Assembly (NCBI GenBank): GCA_005888325.1
Contig: VAWU01000025.1
Location: 58,461 to 122,460, forward strand
Origin: Actinomycetota bacterium
GTDB lineage: Bacteria; Actinomycetota; Acidimicrobiia; Acidimicrobiales; AC-14
Length of the DNA: 64,000 nt
Direction of reading: 5' to 3'
Shown here: piece by piece, positions 1 to 7,880 of the stretch
How the letters are laid out: each line of letters opens with the position of its first letter
Numbering within the stretch: position 1 is the stretch's first letter
Translations under genes and position numbers: made by a program
The notes under the pieces: generated by a model
What the model was told of the DNA's origin: nothing
Database searches by the model: none
The model's input: only the letters and a program-made list of their open reading frames with translations

Positions 1-1
1 C

Positions 2-1486
2 GTGCTCATCCGCGCCCAGCTGGCCGAGCCGGACAACCACCTGCTCTCGGAGTCGACCTACAACCAGGTGTTCACCATGCACGGCAGCGTGATGGTCTAC
101 CTGTTCGCGGTGCCGATGGGGATGGGCCTCGCCAACTACCTCGTGCCACTGCAGATCGGCGCGCCCGACATGGCGTTCCCGCGTCTCAACGCGCTCTCCT
201 ACTGGCTCTACCTCTTCGGTGGGCTCACGATGCTGGGCGGGTTCCTCACGTCATCGGGGCCCGCCGCCTTCGGCTGGTTCGCCTACGCACCGCTCTCCGA
301 CGCCGTCCACTCCCCGGGCGCAGGCGCCGACCTCTGGATCGTCGCGGTGCTCGTCACCGGCGTGGCCACCGTGCTGACCGTCGTCAACCTCATCACCACC
401 GTGATCTGCCTGCGGGCGCCGGGCATGACGATGTTCCGGATGCCGATCTTCACGTGGAACATGCTCGTCACCAGCTTCCTGGTGCTGCTTGCGTTCCCGG
501 TTCTCACCGCCGCGCTGGCGATGCTCTACGCGGATCGCCACTTCGGCAGTCAGTTCTTCGAGATCCGCCGGGGGGGTGTGCCCATCGTGTGGCAGCACCT
601 GTTCTGGTTCTTCGGCCACCCCGAGGTGTACATCATCGCCTTGCCGTGGTTCGGGGTCGTCACGGAGGTGATCCCGGTGTTCTCGCGCAAGCCCGTGTTC
701 GGTTACAAGGGCTTCGTGTTCGCCACGCTGGCCATCGCGTCGCTGTCCACCACGGTCTGGGCGCACCACATGTTCGCGACGGGCGCGGTTCTGCTGCCGT
801 TCTTCAGCGCGATGACCTATCTGATCGCCGTCCCGACGGGGGTGAAGTTCTTCAACTGGATCGCCACGATGTGGGGAGGCCGGCTCACCTTCGAGGCGCC
901 CATGCTGTTCTGCGTGGGGTTCCTGCTCGTCTTCCTCATCGGCGGCCTGACCGGACCGATCCTTGCGGCGCCGTCGGTCGACTTCAACCTGACCGACACC
1001 TACTTCGTCGTCGCGCACATGCACTACGTGATGTTCGGCACCGCTGCCTTCGGGATGTTCGCGGGCCTCTATTTCTGGTGGCCGAAGTTCTTCGGCCGGC
1101 GTCTCCGGGAGAGCTGGGCCCGCGCCCACTTCTGGCTCACGTTCGTCGGGTTCAACCTCACGTTCTTCCCGCAGCACTACCTCGGACTGCGCGGCATGCC
1201 CCGCCGCATCGCCACGTACGGCGCCGGCCAGGGTTGGTCGTTCCTCAACCTGCTGTCCAGCATCGGTGGCGCCCTCGTCGCCGCGTCGGTGCTGCCGCTG
1301 CTCTGGAACATCTGGCTGTCGCGGCACGACGCGCGTGTCGGTGCCGACCCGTGGGGCGGCAACTCGCTCGAGTGGGCCACGTCCTCCCCGCCGCCCCATC
1401 ACAACTTCGACGAGCTCCCGCGCATCCGCTCCGAGCGGCCGGTCTTCGACGCCCGCCACCCCGAGCTGGCCCGGACGGGCTCGTGA
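2..1486 (+). CDS. ctaD: Cytochrome c oxidase subunit I, 5' truncated by window edge
   Basis: Catalytic subunit of the aa3-type cytochrome c oxidase in the cytoplasmic membrane; it reduces O2 to water and pumps protons. The visible 494 residues hold the family landmarks in order: the heme a histidine in TMHGSVM, the GHPEVYI motif (CuB histidine, cross-linked tyrosine and proton-channel glutamate), the WAHHMF pair of CuB ligands, and HMHYVMFG carrying the heme ligands. Family members are about 540 to 580 residues, so the N-terminus with the first membrane helix lies outside the window. The GTG at base 2 is therefore not taken as the true start. ctaF follows after 17 bases, so the two are probably co-transcribed. 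Confidence 0.97.
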   Translation: MLIRAQLAEPDNHLLSESTYNQVFTMHGSVMVYLFAVPMGMGLANYLVPLQIGAPDMAFPRLNALSYWLYLFGGLTMLGGFLTSSGPAAFGWFAYAPLSDAVHSPGAGADLWIVAVLVTGVATVLTVVNLITTVICLRAPGMTMFRMPIFTWNMLVTSFLVLLAFPVLTAALAMLYADRHFGSQFFEIRRGGVPIVWQHLFWFFGHPEVYIIALPWFGVVTEVIPVFSRKPVFGYKGFVFATLAIASLSTTVWAHHMFATGAVLLPFFSAMTYLIAVPTGVKFFNWIATMWGGRLTFEAPMLFCVGFLLVFLIGGLTGPILAAPSVDFNLTDTYFVVAHMHYVMFGTAAFGMFAGLYFWWPKFFGRRLRESWARAHFWLTFVGFNLTFFPQHYLGLRGMPRRIATYGAGQGWSFLNLLSSIGGALVAASVLPLLWNIWLSRHDARVGADPWGGNSLEWATSSPPPHHNFDELPRIRSERPVFDARHPELARTGS

Positions 1487-1503
1487 CGCCGGGAGGCCGG
1501 TCC

Positions 1504-1887
1504 ATGGGTACAGAGTCGCTGCTCTTCGCGGGGGCGGCGGTGTTCTTCGCCGCGGTCGCCGCGCTCTACGGGGTCACCAGCGACGAGCCGGCCGGCTCGG
1601 TGCTGCTCACGCTCCCCGTCGGCGCCCTGGCCCTCGTCGCCGTCTACCTCCGCGTCCAGGGTCGCCGCATCGGGGGGCCCCGCCCCGAGGACCTCCCCGA
1701 CGCAGTGCCGGGCGCCGGCACCGGCGACATCGGCTATTTCCCGAACAGCAGCGCCTGGCCGTTCGTGATGGCCTTCGGCGCGGTCATGACCGCCAACGCC
1801 TTCGTGTTCGGCATCTGGCTCGCCATCCTCGGGGGTCTCGTGTTCCTCGCCGCGGTGCTGGGCTACGCGATGGAGGCGGAGACCTGA
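1504..1887 (+). CDS. ctaF: Actinobacterial cytochrome c oxidase subunit IV
   Basis: A 127-residue membrane protein with hydrophobic segments near residues 5 to 23, 32 to 50, 82 to 100 and 102 to 120. It has the GxxGYFPxxSxWP signature typical of the small subunit IV of actinobacterial aa3 oxidases. The ATG at 1504 is preceded by GGGAGG about ten bases upstream and lies just after ctaD, the usual gene order. The protein is an accessory subunit of the oxidase and carries no redox centre. It converges with qcrB, leaving only 16 bases between the stop codons. Confidence 0.88.
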   Translation: MGTESLLFAGAAVFFAAVAALYGVTSDEPAGSVLLTLPVGALALVAVYLRVQGRRIGGPRPEDLPDAVPGAGTGDIGYFPNSSAWPFVMAFGAVMTANAFVFGIWLAILGGLVFLAAVLGYAMEAET

Positions 1888-1903
1888 GCGACGTGCGACC
1901 GGC

Positions 1904-3313
1904 TCAGGCGCGATCGCGCACGGCCGGTGCCTGCCCGTCGGGGTCCACCTCGTCGTAGCCGCCCGTCGCCGTGCGTCGCACGCGCGATCCCACCGGACGC
2001 TGCATCGGATGTGAGTCGCCGCGCCGGAGGTCGCGGCACAGCTTCCGCGTCACGCGGAAAACGATGACGGGCAGCACGATCACAAGCACGCGGAACGTGT
2101 TGGTGATCGATTCCGGCGCGACGTGGAACTGCACCGCGAGGATGTCGTTGCCGCCGGCGAGGAACAGGAGCGTGTAGAAGGCCAGCGCGGCCGCACCGAT
2201 CGCGGTGCGCACCGGCACGTCGCGCGGCCGGTTGAGCAGGTTGTGCGGCCCGCGGTCCTTGGTGAAGCGGGGCTCGAGGAACGGCCACGCGTACAGTCCA
2301 CCGAAGGTCAGTCCCGGTAGCAGGACGCCGGGGAAGAACGGGTTCGGCACCGTGTGCCCGAAGGCGCGGATCTCCCATGGGGGCATGAGCCGGAGCGCGC
2401 CGTCGAGCCAGCCGACGTACCAGTCGGGCTGTGAGCCCGCCGAGACCGTTGCCGGCTTGAAGGGCCCGTAGAGCCAGATCGGGTTGATCTGCGCCAGGCC
2501 GCCGAGCGCGGTGAGCACCGCGGCCACGAGGAGGAACAGGCCCACCGACTTGATCGCGTACGTCGGCCACAGCCGCGAGCCCTCGATGTTGCGCTCGGTG
2601 CGCCCGGGCCCGGGGAACTGCGTGTGCTTCTGGTGCCACAGGATCGCCAGATGGGCGCTCAGGAGCCCGATGATGAGGGCGGGAAGGATCATGACGTGGA
2701 GCACGAAGAAGCGGGGAATGGTGGCGCTCGCGGGGAACTCGCCACCGAAGAACAGGAAGGCGAGCCATTCGCCGCCGATCGGGATCGACAGCGCGATCGA
2801 GTAAGCGACGCGCAGGCCCGTTCCCGACAGCAGGTCGTCGAGCAGCGAGTAGCCGAAGAATCCGTTGGCGATGGCGAGCAGGAGGAGGGTAACGCCGACG
2901 ATCCAGTTGATCTCACGCGGCCGCCGGAACGCCCCGGTGAAGAAGACGCGACACAGGTGGACGATGATGGCGCCGATGAACACGAGCGCGGCCCAGTGGT
3001 GGACCTGACGCATCACCAGGCCGGCGCGCACCTGGAAGCTCAGGTCGAGGCCCGACCGGTAGGCCGCCGACATGGTCTGACCGCGCAACGGCGCGTACAC
3101 CCCGTTGTAGACGACCTCGCGTGTGCTCGCCTCGAAGAAGAACGTGAGGTAGATACCGGTCAGCACGAGCACCGCGAACGCGTACATGGCGATCTCGCCG
3201 ACCATGAACGACCAGTGATCGGGAAAGATCTTGTTGAGCGCGGTCCGGGCGAACTGCGACGCGCCGAGTCGGTCGTCGATCCAACGGGCGACCTTCGGGG
3301 CCGGCAACTTCAT
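1904..3313 (-). CDS. qcrB: Cytochrome bc1 complex cytochrome b subunit
   Basis: The 469-residue cytochrome b of the menaquinol:cytochrome c reductase in the membrane. The N-terminal half has the multi-helix b-type core with heme-ligand histidines (for example in RQVHHWAALVF and VLHVMILPALIIGLLSAHL). The quinol-site motif is PDWYVG, the actinobacterial form of PEWY. Further helices follow, then a charged C-terminal tail of about 50 residues that extends past the canonical core, as in other actinobacteria. The ATG at 3313 overlaps the qcrA stop by four bases (ATGA), so translation is probably coupled. It is the last gene of the ctaE-qcrC-qcrA-qcrB run. Confidence 0.96.
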   Translation of the reverse strand: MKLPAPKVARWIDDRLGASQFARTALNKIFPDHWSFMVGEIAMYAFAVLVLTGIYLTFFFEASTREVVYNGVYAPLRGQTMSAAYRSGLDLSFQVRAGLVMRQVHHWAALVFIGAIIVHLCRVFFTGAFRRPREINWIVGVTLLLLAIANGFFGYSLLDDLLSGTGLRVAYSIALSIPIGGEWLAFLFFGGEFPASATIPRFFVLHVMILPALIIGLLSAHLAILWHQKHTQFPGPGRTERNIEGSRLWPTYAIKSVGLFLLVAAVLTALGGLAQINPIWLYGPFKPATVSAGSQPDWYVGWLDGALRLMPPWEIRAFGHTVPNPFFPGVLLPGLTFGGLYAWPFLEPRFTKDRGPHNLLNRPRDVPVRTAIGAAALAFYTLLFLAGGNDILAVQFHVAPESITNTFRVLVIVLPVIVFRVTRKLCRDLRRGDSHPMQRPVGSRVRRTATGGYDEVDPDGQAPAVRDRA

Positions 3314-4155
3314 CCGCGGTTCCAGTAGCCGGGCCCGACGGGCTCGGTGAAGTCACGGCGCGCCGCGAGCACGCCGTTCTCCACGACCATCAGCGGCAGT
3401 TGGGGCAGCGACCGGGTGGCCGGGCCGAAGATGGGTCGGGCCCCGTCGAGCACGTCGAACGTCGACTGGTGGCACGGGCAGAGGAGCGAATGGGTGGTCT
3501 GGCGGTAGAGGCCGACCGGGCAGCCCACGTGCGTGCAGATCTTGCTGTAAGCGACGTGGCCGTCGGGCGACCAGTCCTCCCGCCCGGGGCGGGGCCGGAT
3601 CTGGTCGGGGTCGACGCGCACGGCGACGATCTGGGAATCGGCGGCGTCGGGGCGGTCCTCGGGGAACGCGGTGACGATCCCACCCACCTCGAGGTCGCCG
3701 ACGCGCACGAGCGAGCCGTCTTCGCGCATGAGCCGCTTCCCCGGCGCCCACGCGGTCGTCTGGAGCGTGCGGCCGGGGCTGGGACCGAGCGACCGGATGG
3801 GGAACAGGAGGGCGAGGCCGAGCGCACCCACCGCGCCCATGAGCAGGCGCGAGAGGAACGTTCGCCGCTCGAGCGCGAGCTCTCCTCGTTCGAAGCTCGC
3901 CTCGAAGGCGGCGCGCTCGTCCGGTGAGGAGCCGAGCGTCTCCCGGTCGCCGACGACGGGCGTGCCGGGCAGGAGGTACTTGGCCCAGAGGATCAGGCCG
4001 ACCCCGAGCCCCCCGAAGCTGACGCCGAGGAGCGCGCCCTCGAGCTGGGGCTGGCCGCCACGCACGTACACCACGGCGAGGCCGAGGGCCCCGAGGGTGC
4101 TGACGATGAGCGCGGCGGCGATGCGCTTCTCTCCGGGCTGTGTCCCCCCGGGCAC
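3310..4155 (-). CDS. qcrA: Cytochrome bc1 complex Rieske iron-sulfur subunit
   Basis: The Rieske [2Fe-2S] subunit passes electrons from menaquinol to the cytochrome c subunit. The C-terminal domain has both cluster motifs, CTHVGCP and CPCHQSTFD, which supply two cysteines and two histidines. The N-terminal region has three hydrophobic helices (near residues 11 to 30, 37 to 60 and 95 to 115). That three-helix layout is the actinobacterial QcrA form, unlike the single helix of mitochondrial Rieske proteins. At 281 residues it is shorter than the roughly 350 to 400 of mycobacterial QcrA. The GTG at 4155 lies two bases after the qcrC stop; the open frame upstream only shadows qcrC. Confidence 0.94.
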   Translation of the reverse strand: MPGGTQPGEKRIAAALIVSTLGALGLAVVYVRGGQPQLEGALLGVSFGGLGVGLILWAKYLLPGTPVVGDRETLGSSPDERAAFEASFERGELALERRTFLSRLLMGAVGALGLALLFPIRSLGPSPGRTLQTTAWAPGKRLMREDGSLVRVGDLEVGGIVTAFPEDRPDAADSQIVAVRVDPDQIRPRPGREDWSPDGHVAYSKICTHVGCPVGLYRQTTHSLLCPCHQSTFDVLDGARPIFGPATRSLPQLPLMVVENGVLAARRDFTEPVGPGYWNRG

Positions 4156-4157
4156 CG

Positions 4158-4916
4158 TCAGTCCCTCGTCCCGATCCAGTAGGCCACGGCGAGCATGCAC
4201 CCGAGCCCGATGACCCAGGCCACGAACCCCTCGGGGACGGGCCCGATGTGGCCGAGCGGGTTGCCGCCCCGGTCGTCCGGCTTCCTCAGGTAGGAGACGT
4301 AGCGCACGATCGACGCGACCTGCTCGTCGTCGAGCGTCTCGGGGCCGAACACGGGCATCGCGCCCGGGCCGGTCCGGAGGGCTTCCGCGACCTGGAGGTC
4401 GGTCGCCCGCCACAGCGGCGGGGCGTCGATCGACACGCCGAGCGCGCCACCGGCACCCGCGGAGCTGTGGCACGCGGCGCAGTTCTGCGTATAGAGCTCG
4501 TTGCCCTCGGCGAGACCGCCCCGCTGGGCCAGCACCGGGATCGGCGGGCCCTTCCCGAGCGACGCGACATAGGCGACCAGCCGGTCGATGTCACCCCGCG
4601 AGTACGCGGGACGCGCGCGGACGGGCTGGTCGCCGGGGTCCGCCAGCGGCATGCGCCCGGTCGAGAGGTAGAAGTCGGCCGACGCGGCTCCGGCATGGGT
4701 CAGGTCGGGACCACGCTGCGTCCCCCCGCCGTCGAGACCGTGGCAGCTCGAGCAACCCGTGACGAAGAGGCTTCGTCCCGCCTCGACCGCGGTGACCTGC
4801 TGACGCGCCGACGCGACCGGTGCCGCCTGGGCGCGGGTGAGCGCGGCGGACGAGGCCACGAGCGCGGCGACGGCACCCGCGAGCGCCGCCGGCCGCACCA
4901 GTCGACGCCGTGTCAC
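4158..4916 (-). CDS. qcrC: Cytochrome bc1 complex diheme cytochrome c subunit
   Basis: A 252-residue diheme cytochrome c that carries electrons inside the bc1-aa3 supercomplex, a role filled by free cytochrome c in other bacteria. It has an N-terminal membrane anchor/signal segment, then two class I cytochrome c domains with heme-binding CSSCHG and CAACHS motifs, each with a later methionine-containing segment (GRMPL, GAMPVFG). A C-terminal transmembrane helix lies near residues 228 to 248. The GTG start at 4916 overlaps the ctaE stop (GTGA), which argues for coupled translation. Confidence 0.95.
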   Translation of the reverse strand: MTRRRLVRPAALAGAVAALVASSAALTRAQAAPVASARQQVTAVEAGRSLFVTGCSSCHGLDGGGTQRGPDLTHAGAASADFYLSTGRMPLADPGDQPVRARPAYSRGDIDRLVAYVASLGKGPPIPVLAQRGGLAEGNELYTQNCAACHSSAGAGGALGVSIDAPPLWRATDLQVAEALRTGPGAMPVFGPETLDDEQVASIVRYVSYLRKPDDRGGNPLGHIGPVPEGFVAWVIGLGCMLAVAYWIGTRD

Positions 4917-5500
4917 TTGAGGAGGAAGAGCGTCGCCCACAAGCCGATCCAGACCACGTCGACGAAGTGCCAGTAGTACGAAACGACCTCGACCGATGGC
5001 GTCGCGCCGGCGTCGAAGCGCCGGTCGCTCGCGCGCAACAGCAGCACGAGCATCGCTGCCAACCCGCCGATGACGTGGAGCCCGTGGAACCCGGTCATGA
5101 GGTAGAAGGCCGACCCGAAGGCGTGGGAGTCGACACGGAAGTCGAGCGTCGCCCACTCCCGGGCCTGATTGGCGACGAACAGGGCGCCGAGCAGGAGCGT
5201 GACCGCCAGCCAACGCCGGAAGACCGCCACCCGTCCGTGCTCGATGGCGCGCACCGCCAGCTGCATGGTGCCGCTCGACAGCACGAGGACGAGGGTGAAC
5301 AGACCGCTGACGGGCACGGAGAGGTCGACACCGGAGGGCGGCCACGGGCCCGTCGCCGCCGCCCGCAACGTGAAGTAGGCGGCGAAGAGCCCGCTGAAGA
5401 ACATGAGCTCCGACGCCAGCCACACCACCGTCCCCACCGTCAGCGTCGACGGTCGATCGAGCGGGCGATCGGTCGCGTGGTCGGGGGCAGCCGCCTGCAC
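4913..5500 (-). CDS. ctaE: Cytochrome c oxidase subunit III
   Basis: A 195-residue, five-helix subunit III of the aa3 oxidase. Family landmarks include WLASELMFFSGLFAAYF near the N-terminus, the FYLMTGFHGLHVIGG segment and the C-terminal YYWHFVDVVWIGLWATLFL helix. The short five-helix form is normal for actinobacteria. The subunit stabilises subunit I and its proton uptake and has no metal centre. It heads the ctaE-qcrCAB run, with overlaps of four bases into qcrC. The broken cupredoxin-like gene lies 24 bases upstream on the same strand. Confidence 0.95.
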   Translation of the reverse strand: MQAAAPDHATDRPLDRPSTLTVGTVVWLASELMFFSGLFAAYFTLRAAATGPWPPSGVDLSVPVSGLFTLVLVLSSGTMQLAVRAIEHGRVAVFRRWLAVTLLLGALFVANQAREWATLDFRVDSHAFGSAFYLMTGFHGLHVIGGLAAMLVLLLRASDRRFDAGATPSVEVVSYYWHFVDVVWIGLWATLFLLK

Positions 5501-5524
5501 TGCCCTCGTTCTAGCCCAGCGCGC

Positions 5525-5897
5525 TCAAGCGCTCACATCCAGCGTTCCCACCATGCCGCCCCTTGTGGTACTTGCAGAAGAACTGGATCTTGCCGGCCTG
5601 GTCGGGCGTGAACGAAACGCTGACCGTCTTGCCGTCCTCCGCGTCCTTGTCGACGCTCGGTGACGACACGCTGAAAGTTGTGCTCGACCTTGCCCTCGTT
5701 CTTGAACGTCAGCGTGACCTTCTCGCCGGCTTTCGCGGCCAGGGTCTTGGGGTCGAAGCGGAAGTCGTAGGCCTCCAGCGTGGCTCCGTTCGCCGCCTTC
5801 GCCTTGGCACTGCTCTTGCCGTCGCTCCCGCAGGCTTGGAGCCCGAAGACCGATGCGAGGGCGAGCAGGACGACGGAGACGGTTGTCTGACGCGCAT
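5525..5897 (-). pseudogene. Cupredoxin-like lipoprotein gene broken by three frame shifts
   Basis: Pieces of one small blue-copper-like lipoprotein lie in successive frames of the minus strand. The signal with lipobox (VFGLQACGS), a beta-rich stretch (YDFRFDPKTLAAKAGEKVT) and KVEHNF share one frame. The continuation (SVSSPSVDKDAED, then QAGKIQFFCKYHKG, with a Cys and a His in the usual copper-site positions) needs one base fewer at the AAA run 5674-5676. The expected ending GGMVGTLDVSA needs one base fewer in the C run 5559-5562. The ATG at 5897 is also out of frame with the signal. No continuous reading exists, so it is called a pseudogene, but homopolymer base-call errors explain it equally well. 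The location next to oxidase genes suggests an electron carrier. Confidence 0.72.
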
Positions 5898-5905
5898 ACC
5901 GTCCC

Positions 5906-6370
5906 TTACGCGCGACGCGGGTCGACGGATGACGACTCGCGCAGTCGCTCCCATTCCGGCTCGAGTTGGAGCAGGAAGGTGGCGCAGCGCTGCTCCTCGT
6001 CGGTCTCACCGACGGCGGCGGCCGTCCTGCGCAGGCCGTCGAGCGCGCGCAGGAAGCCCCGGTTCGTCTCGTGCCGCCAACGCACGTAACCGCTCCCCCG
6101 CCAACCGGCCTGGCGCAGCCGGTCGAGGCCGCGGTGGTAGCCGACGCGGAAGCAGGCGTAGGCCTCGACGTCGTCACGCGCCAGCTGGCCCGCGCGCGCC
6201 CACGCGTCGAGCGATCGGGGCCAGCGCGCGACCACGGCCGCCACGGCGTCGCGTCGCTCCGCCAACGGCCGCTCCAGCGCTTCCGCAAGGGCGCGCACGG
6301 CGTCGGCCGGCTCCGCGTCGAGCACCGTCTCCGGTGGACCGTGGGTGAGATTGACGGGCGCGTCCGACAT
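5906..6370 (-). CDS. DUF3151 family protein
   Basis: A 154-residue soluble protein matching the actinobacterial DUF3151 family, recognised from the N-terminal NLTHGPPETVL segment and the central alanine- and arginine-rich helices with YACFRVGYHRGLDRLRQAGWRG. The function of the family is not known. ATG at 6370 is the natural start, since the N-terminal signature begins seven residues later. It lies between the glycoside-hydrolase-like lipoprotein gene (11 bases upstream) and the broken cupredoxin gene, all on the minus strand, so a shared transcript is possible. Confidence 0.85.
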   Translation of the reverse strand: MSDAPVNLTHGPPETVLDAEPADAVRALAEALERPLAERRDAVAAVVARWPRSLDAWARAGQLARDDVEAYACFRVGYHRGLDRLRQAGWRGSGYVRWRHETNRGFLRALDGLRRTAAAVGETDEEQRCATFLLQLEPEWERLRESSSVDPRRA

Positions 6371-6381
6371 GGGGCTGTCGT

Positions 6382-7410
6382 CTACCGCTGATCGCGGGCG
6401 GGCGCAACGTCCCAGGCGAAGGCGGCCATGGCGTCCCACTCCTCGACGTTCATGTGCTGCCACACCCAGAACGAAGCTCCGGTCGCGCCACCGCGCCGGG
6501 CGACGTCGAGAAACCGGCGGGTCTCGTCTGCGCTCGGCGCCGCGGACCGCCCGCCCTCGGGGCCCATGTCGTAGGCCTGCCCGATGAGGTGCACGGGACG
6601 CAGTGGCGCCAGCCGCGCCATGGCCTCGGTGGCCGCGGCTCCGGGCTCGGTGCACCCCCAGTAGACCATCGGCGCGAACGCGTCGACATACGGCGCGATC
6701 GTCGTGTACGGATAGGTCGCCCACAGACGATCGGTGGGACGGAACACCGTGGCCACGAGCAGGCGGCTGCCGGCCGCGCGTCGGGCCAGGCCCAGGTACA
6801 CGGCCACCCGACGCGCCGACAGCATGGTGCCCTCGGTCGCCGTCTCGATGTCGGCGCTGAACCCGTCGAGCCTCGACCCGTCCGCGGCGCGCCAATCCAA
6901 CGCCCGTCCCGTCCAGGCCCCGTCGGCGACGGGGTCGTAGAGGTACGGGAACGCCCAGCCCACCACCGCCATCCCGGCCCGGTGCGCCGCGGGTACCAGA
7001 CGGTCGAGCACGGAGGCGCCGTAGAAGCCCTGACGCGAGTCGCCGACGCGCACCCACAGCTGGCGCAGCCCCGCGGCCCGGGCCCGGCGCACGATCGCGG
7101 CGACGTCGCCCCCCTCGGTCGCCGGCATCTGCCACACCCACATGCCCTTGCCCTCGATGGGGCCGCGATCGCCGCTGAGCCCACCCGGCGGGGCCGGCTC
7201 CGGCAGCGCCGCCTCGGGGACCAGCACCGACGGGTGCCAGGGCGGCGGGACCGGCGGGCGCGGCGGGCGGGGCGGGGCCGGGCACCCGGCCAGCGCCGCG
7301 AGGGGTGCGGGGGCCGGCGCCACGGTCGTGGGCGTGACCGTCGGAGCCGGCCCGGTCGCGGACGCCGATGCGGACGGGTGCGGGGCGTCGGGACCGGTGG
7401 CGCAGCCCAC
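6382..7410 (-). CDS. Glycoside-hydrolase-like lipoprotein, start codon uncertain
   Basis: Residues after the proline/alanine-rich N-terminal 80 form a TIM-barrel-like domain beginning GMWVWQMPATEGGD and including DGFSADIETATEG, APMVYWGC and ASFWVWQHM, as in putative glycosyl hydrolases or lysozyme-like enzymes. The substrate cannot be told. The GTG at 7410 would start the protein at MGCATG, but a lipoprotein signal (AIAVSPIPAALLALLVVGC) is encoded in the same frame just upstream, so the true start lies beyond it. No ATG, GTG or TTG exists in frame up to the upstream gene. The only candidate is a CTG at 7506 that overlaps the upstream TGA (CTGA). The lipobox cysteine predicts anchoring on the outer face of the membrane. 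Confidence 0.7.
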   Translation of the reverse strand: MGCATGPDAPHPSASASATGPAPTVTPTTVAPAPAPLAALAGCPAPPRPPRPPVPPPWHPSVLVPEAALPEPAPPGGLSGDRGPIEGKGMWVWQMPATEGGDVAAIVRRARAAGLRQLWVRVGDSRQGFYGASVLDRLVPAAHRAGMAVVGWAFPYLYDPVADGAWTGRALDWRAADGSRLDGFSADIETATEGTMLSARRVAVYLGLARRAAGSRLLVATVFRPTDRLWATYPYTTIAPYVDAFAPMVYWGCTEPGAAATEAMARLAPLRPVHLIGQAYDMGPEGGRSAAPSADETRRFLDVARRGGATGASFWVWQHMNVEEWDAMAAFAWDVAPARDQR

Positions 7411-7502
7411 GACGAGGAGGGCCAGCAGGGCGGCAGGGATGGGCGAGACGGCGATCGCCCGCCGCCGGCGGGGGTGGAGACGGACGAGGGGTGCCGGAAG
7501 GC

Positions 7503-7805
7503 TCAGCGCGCCGGTGACGCCCCGTTCAACCCCGGGGCGCCCAACCCGGTGGCGCCCAGCCCGGCGCGGTTCAGGTCCACGCCGTGCCGCTGCAGGTAGT
7601 GCAGCTTGCGCGAGATCGCCTCGTGCCAGGCAGTCAGGTCGGCGGTGAAGAGCTCTCGGTCACCGTCCTCGTACGCGTGCTCGAGCTCGTCGAACGCCGC
7701 GTCCTCCTCGTCGAGCAGGGCCCGGTACCGGGCCAGGAAGTGCTCGTTGACCACCTCATCCAGTGCCACGGAGCAACCCCCGATCGTCGGCCGGCTCGTC
7801 GACAC
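7503..7805 (-). CDS. Small hypothetical protein
   Basis: A 100-residue protein, not recognised. It has a helical, acidic middle (FLARYRALLDEEDAAFDELEHAYEDGDRELF cut into two amphipathic helices) and a Gly/Ala/Leu-rich C-terminus with repeated GLGA steps. The GTG at 7805 has a GAGGAGG ribosome site about ten bases upstream, which favours it over an internal GTG at 7769. Its stop codon overlaps the possible CTG start of the downstream lipoprotein gene. No domain or motif suggests a role. Confidence 0.6.
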   Translation of the reverse strand: MSTSRPTIGGCSVALDEVVNEHFLARYRALLDEEDAAFDELEHAYEDGDRELFTADLTAWHEAISRKLHYLQRHGVDLNRAGLGATGLGAPGLNGASPAR

Positions 7806-7880
7806 GACAGTACCGCCTCCTCACACAGCCCGACGACGGCGATCACAACCCGCACACACGGGACTGGCAGGCTGGGGAGC

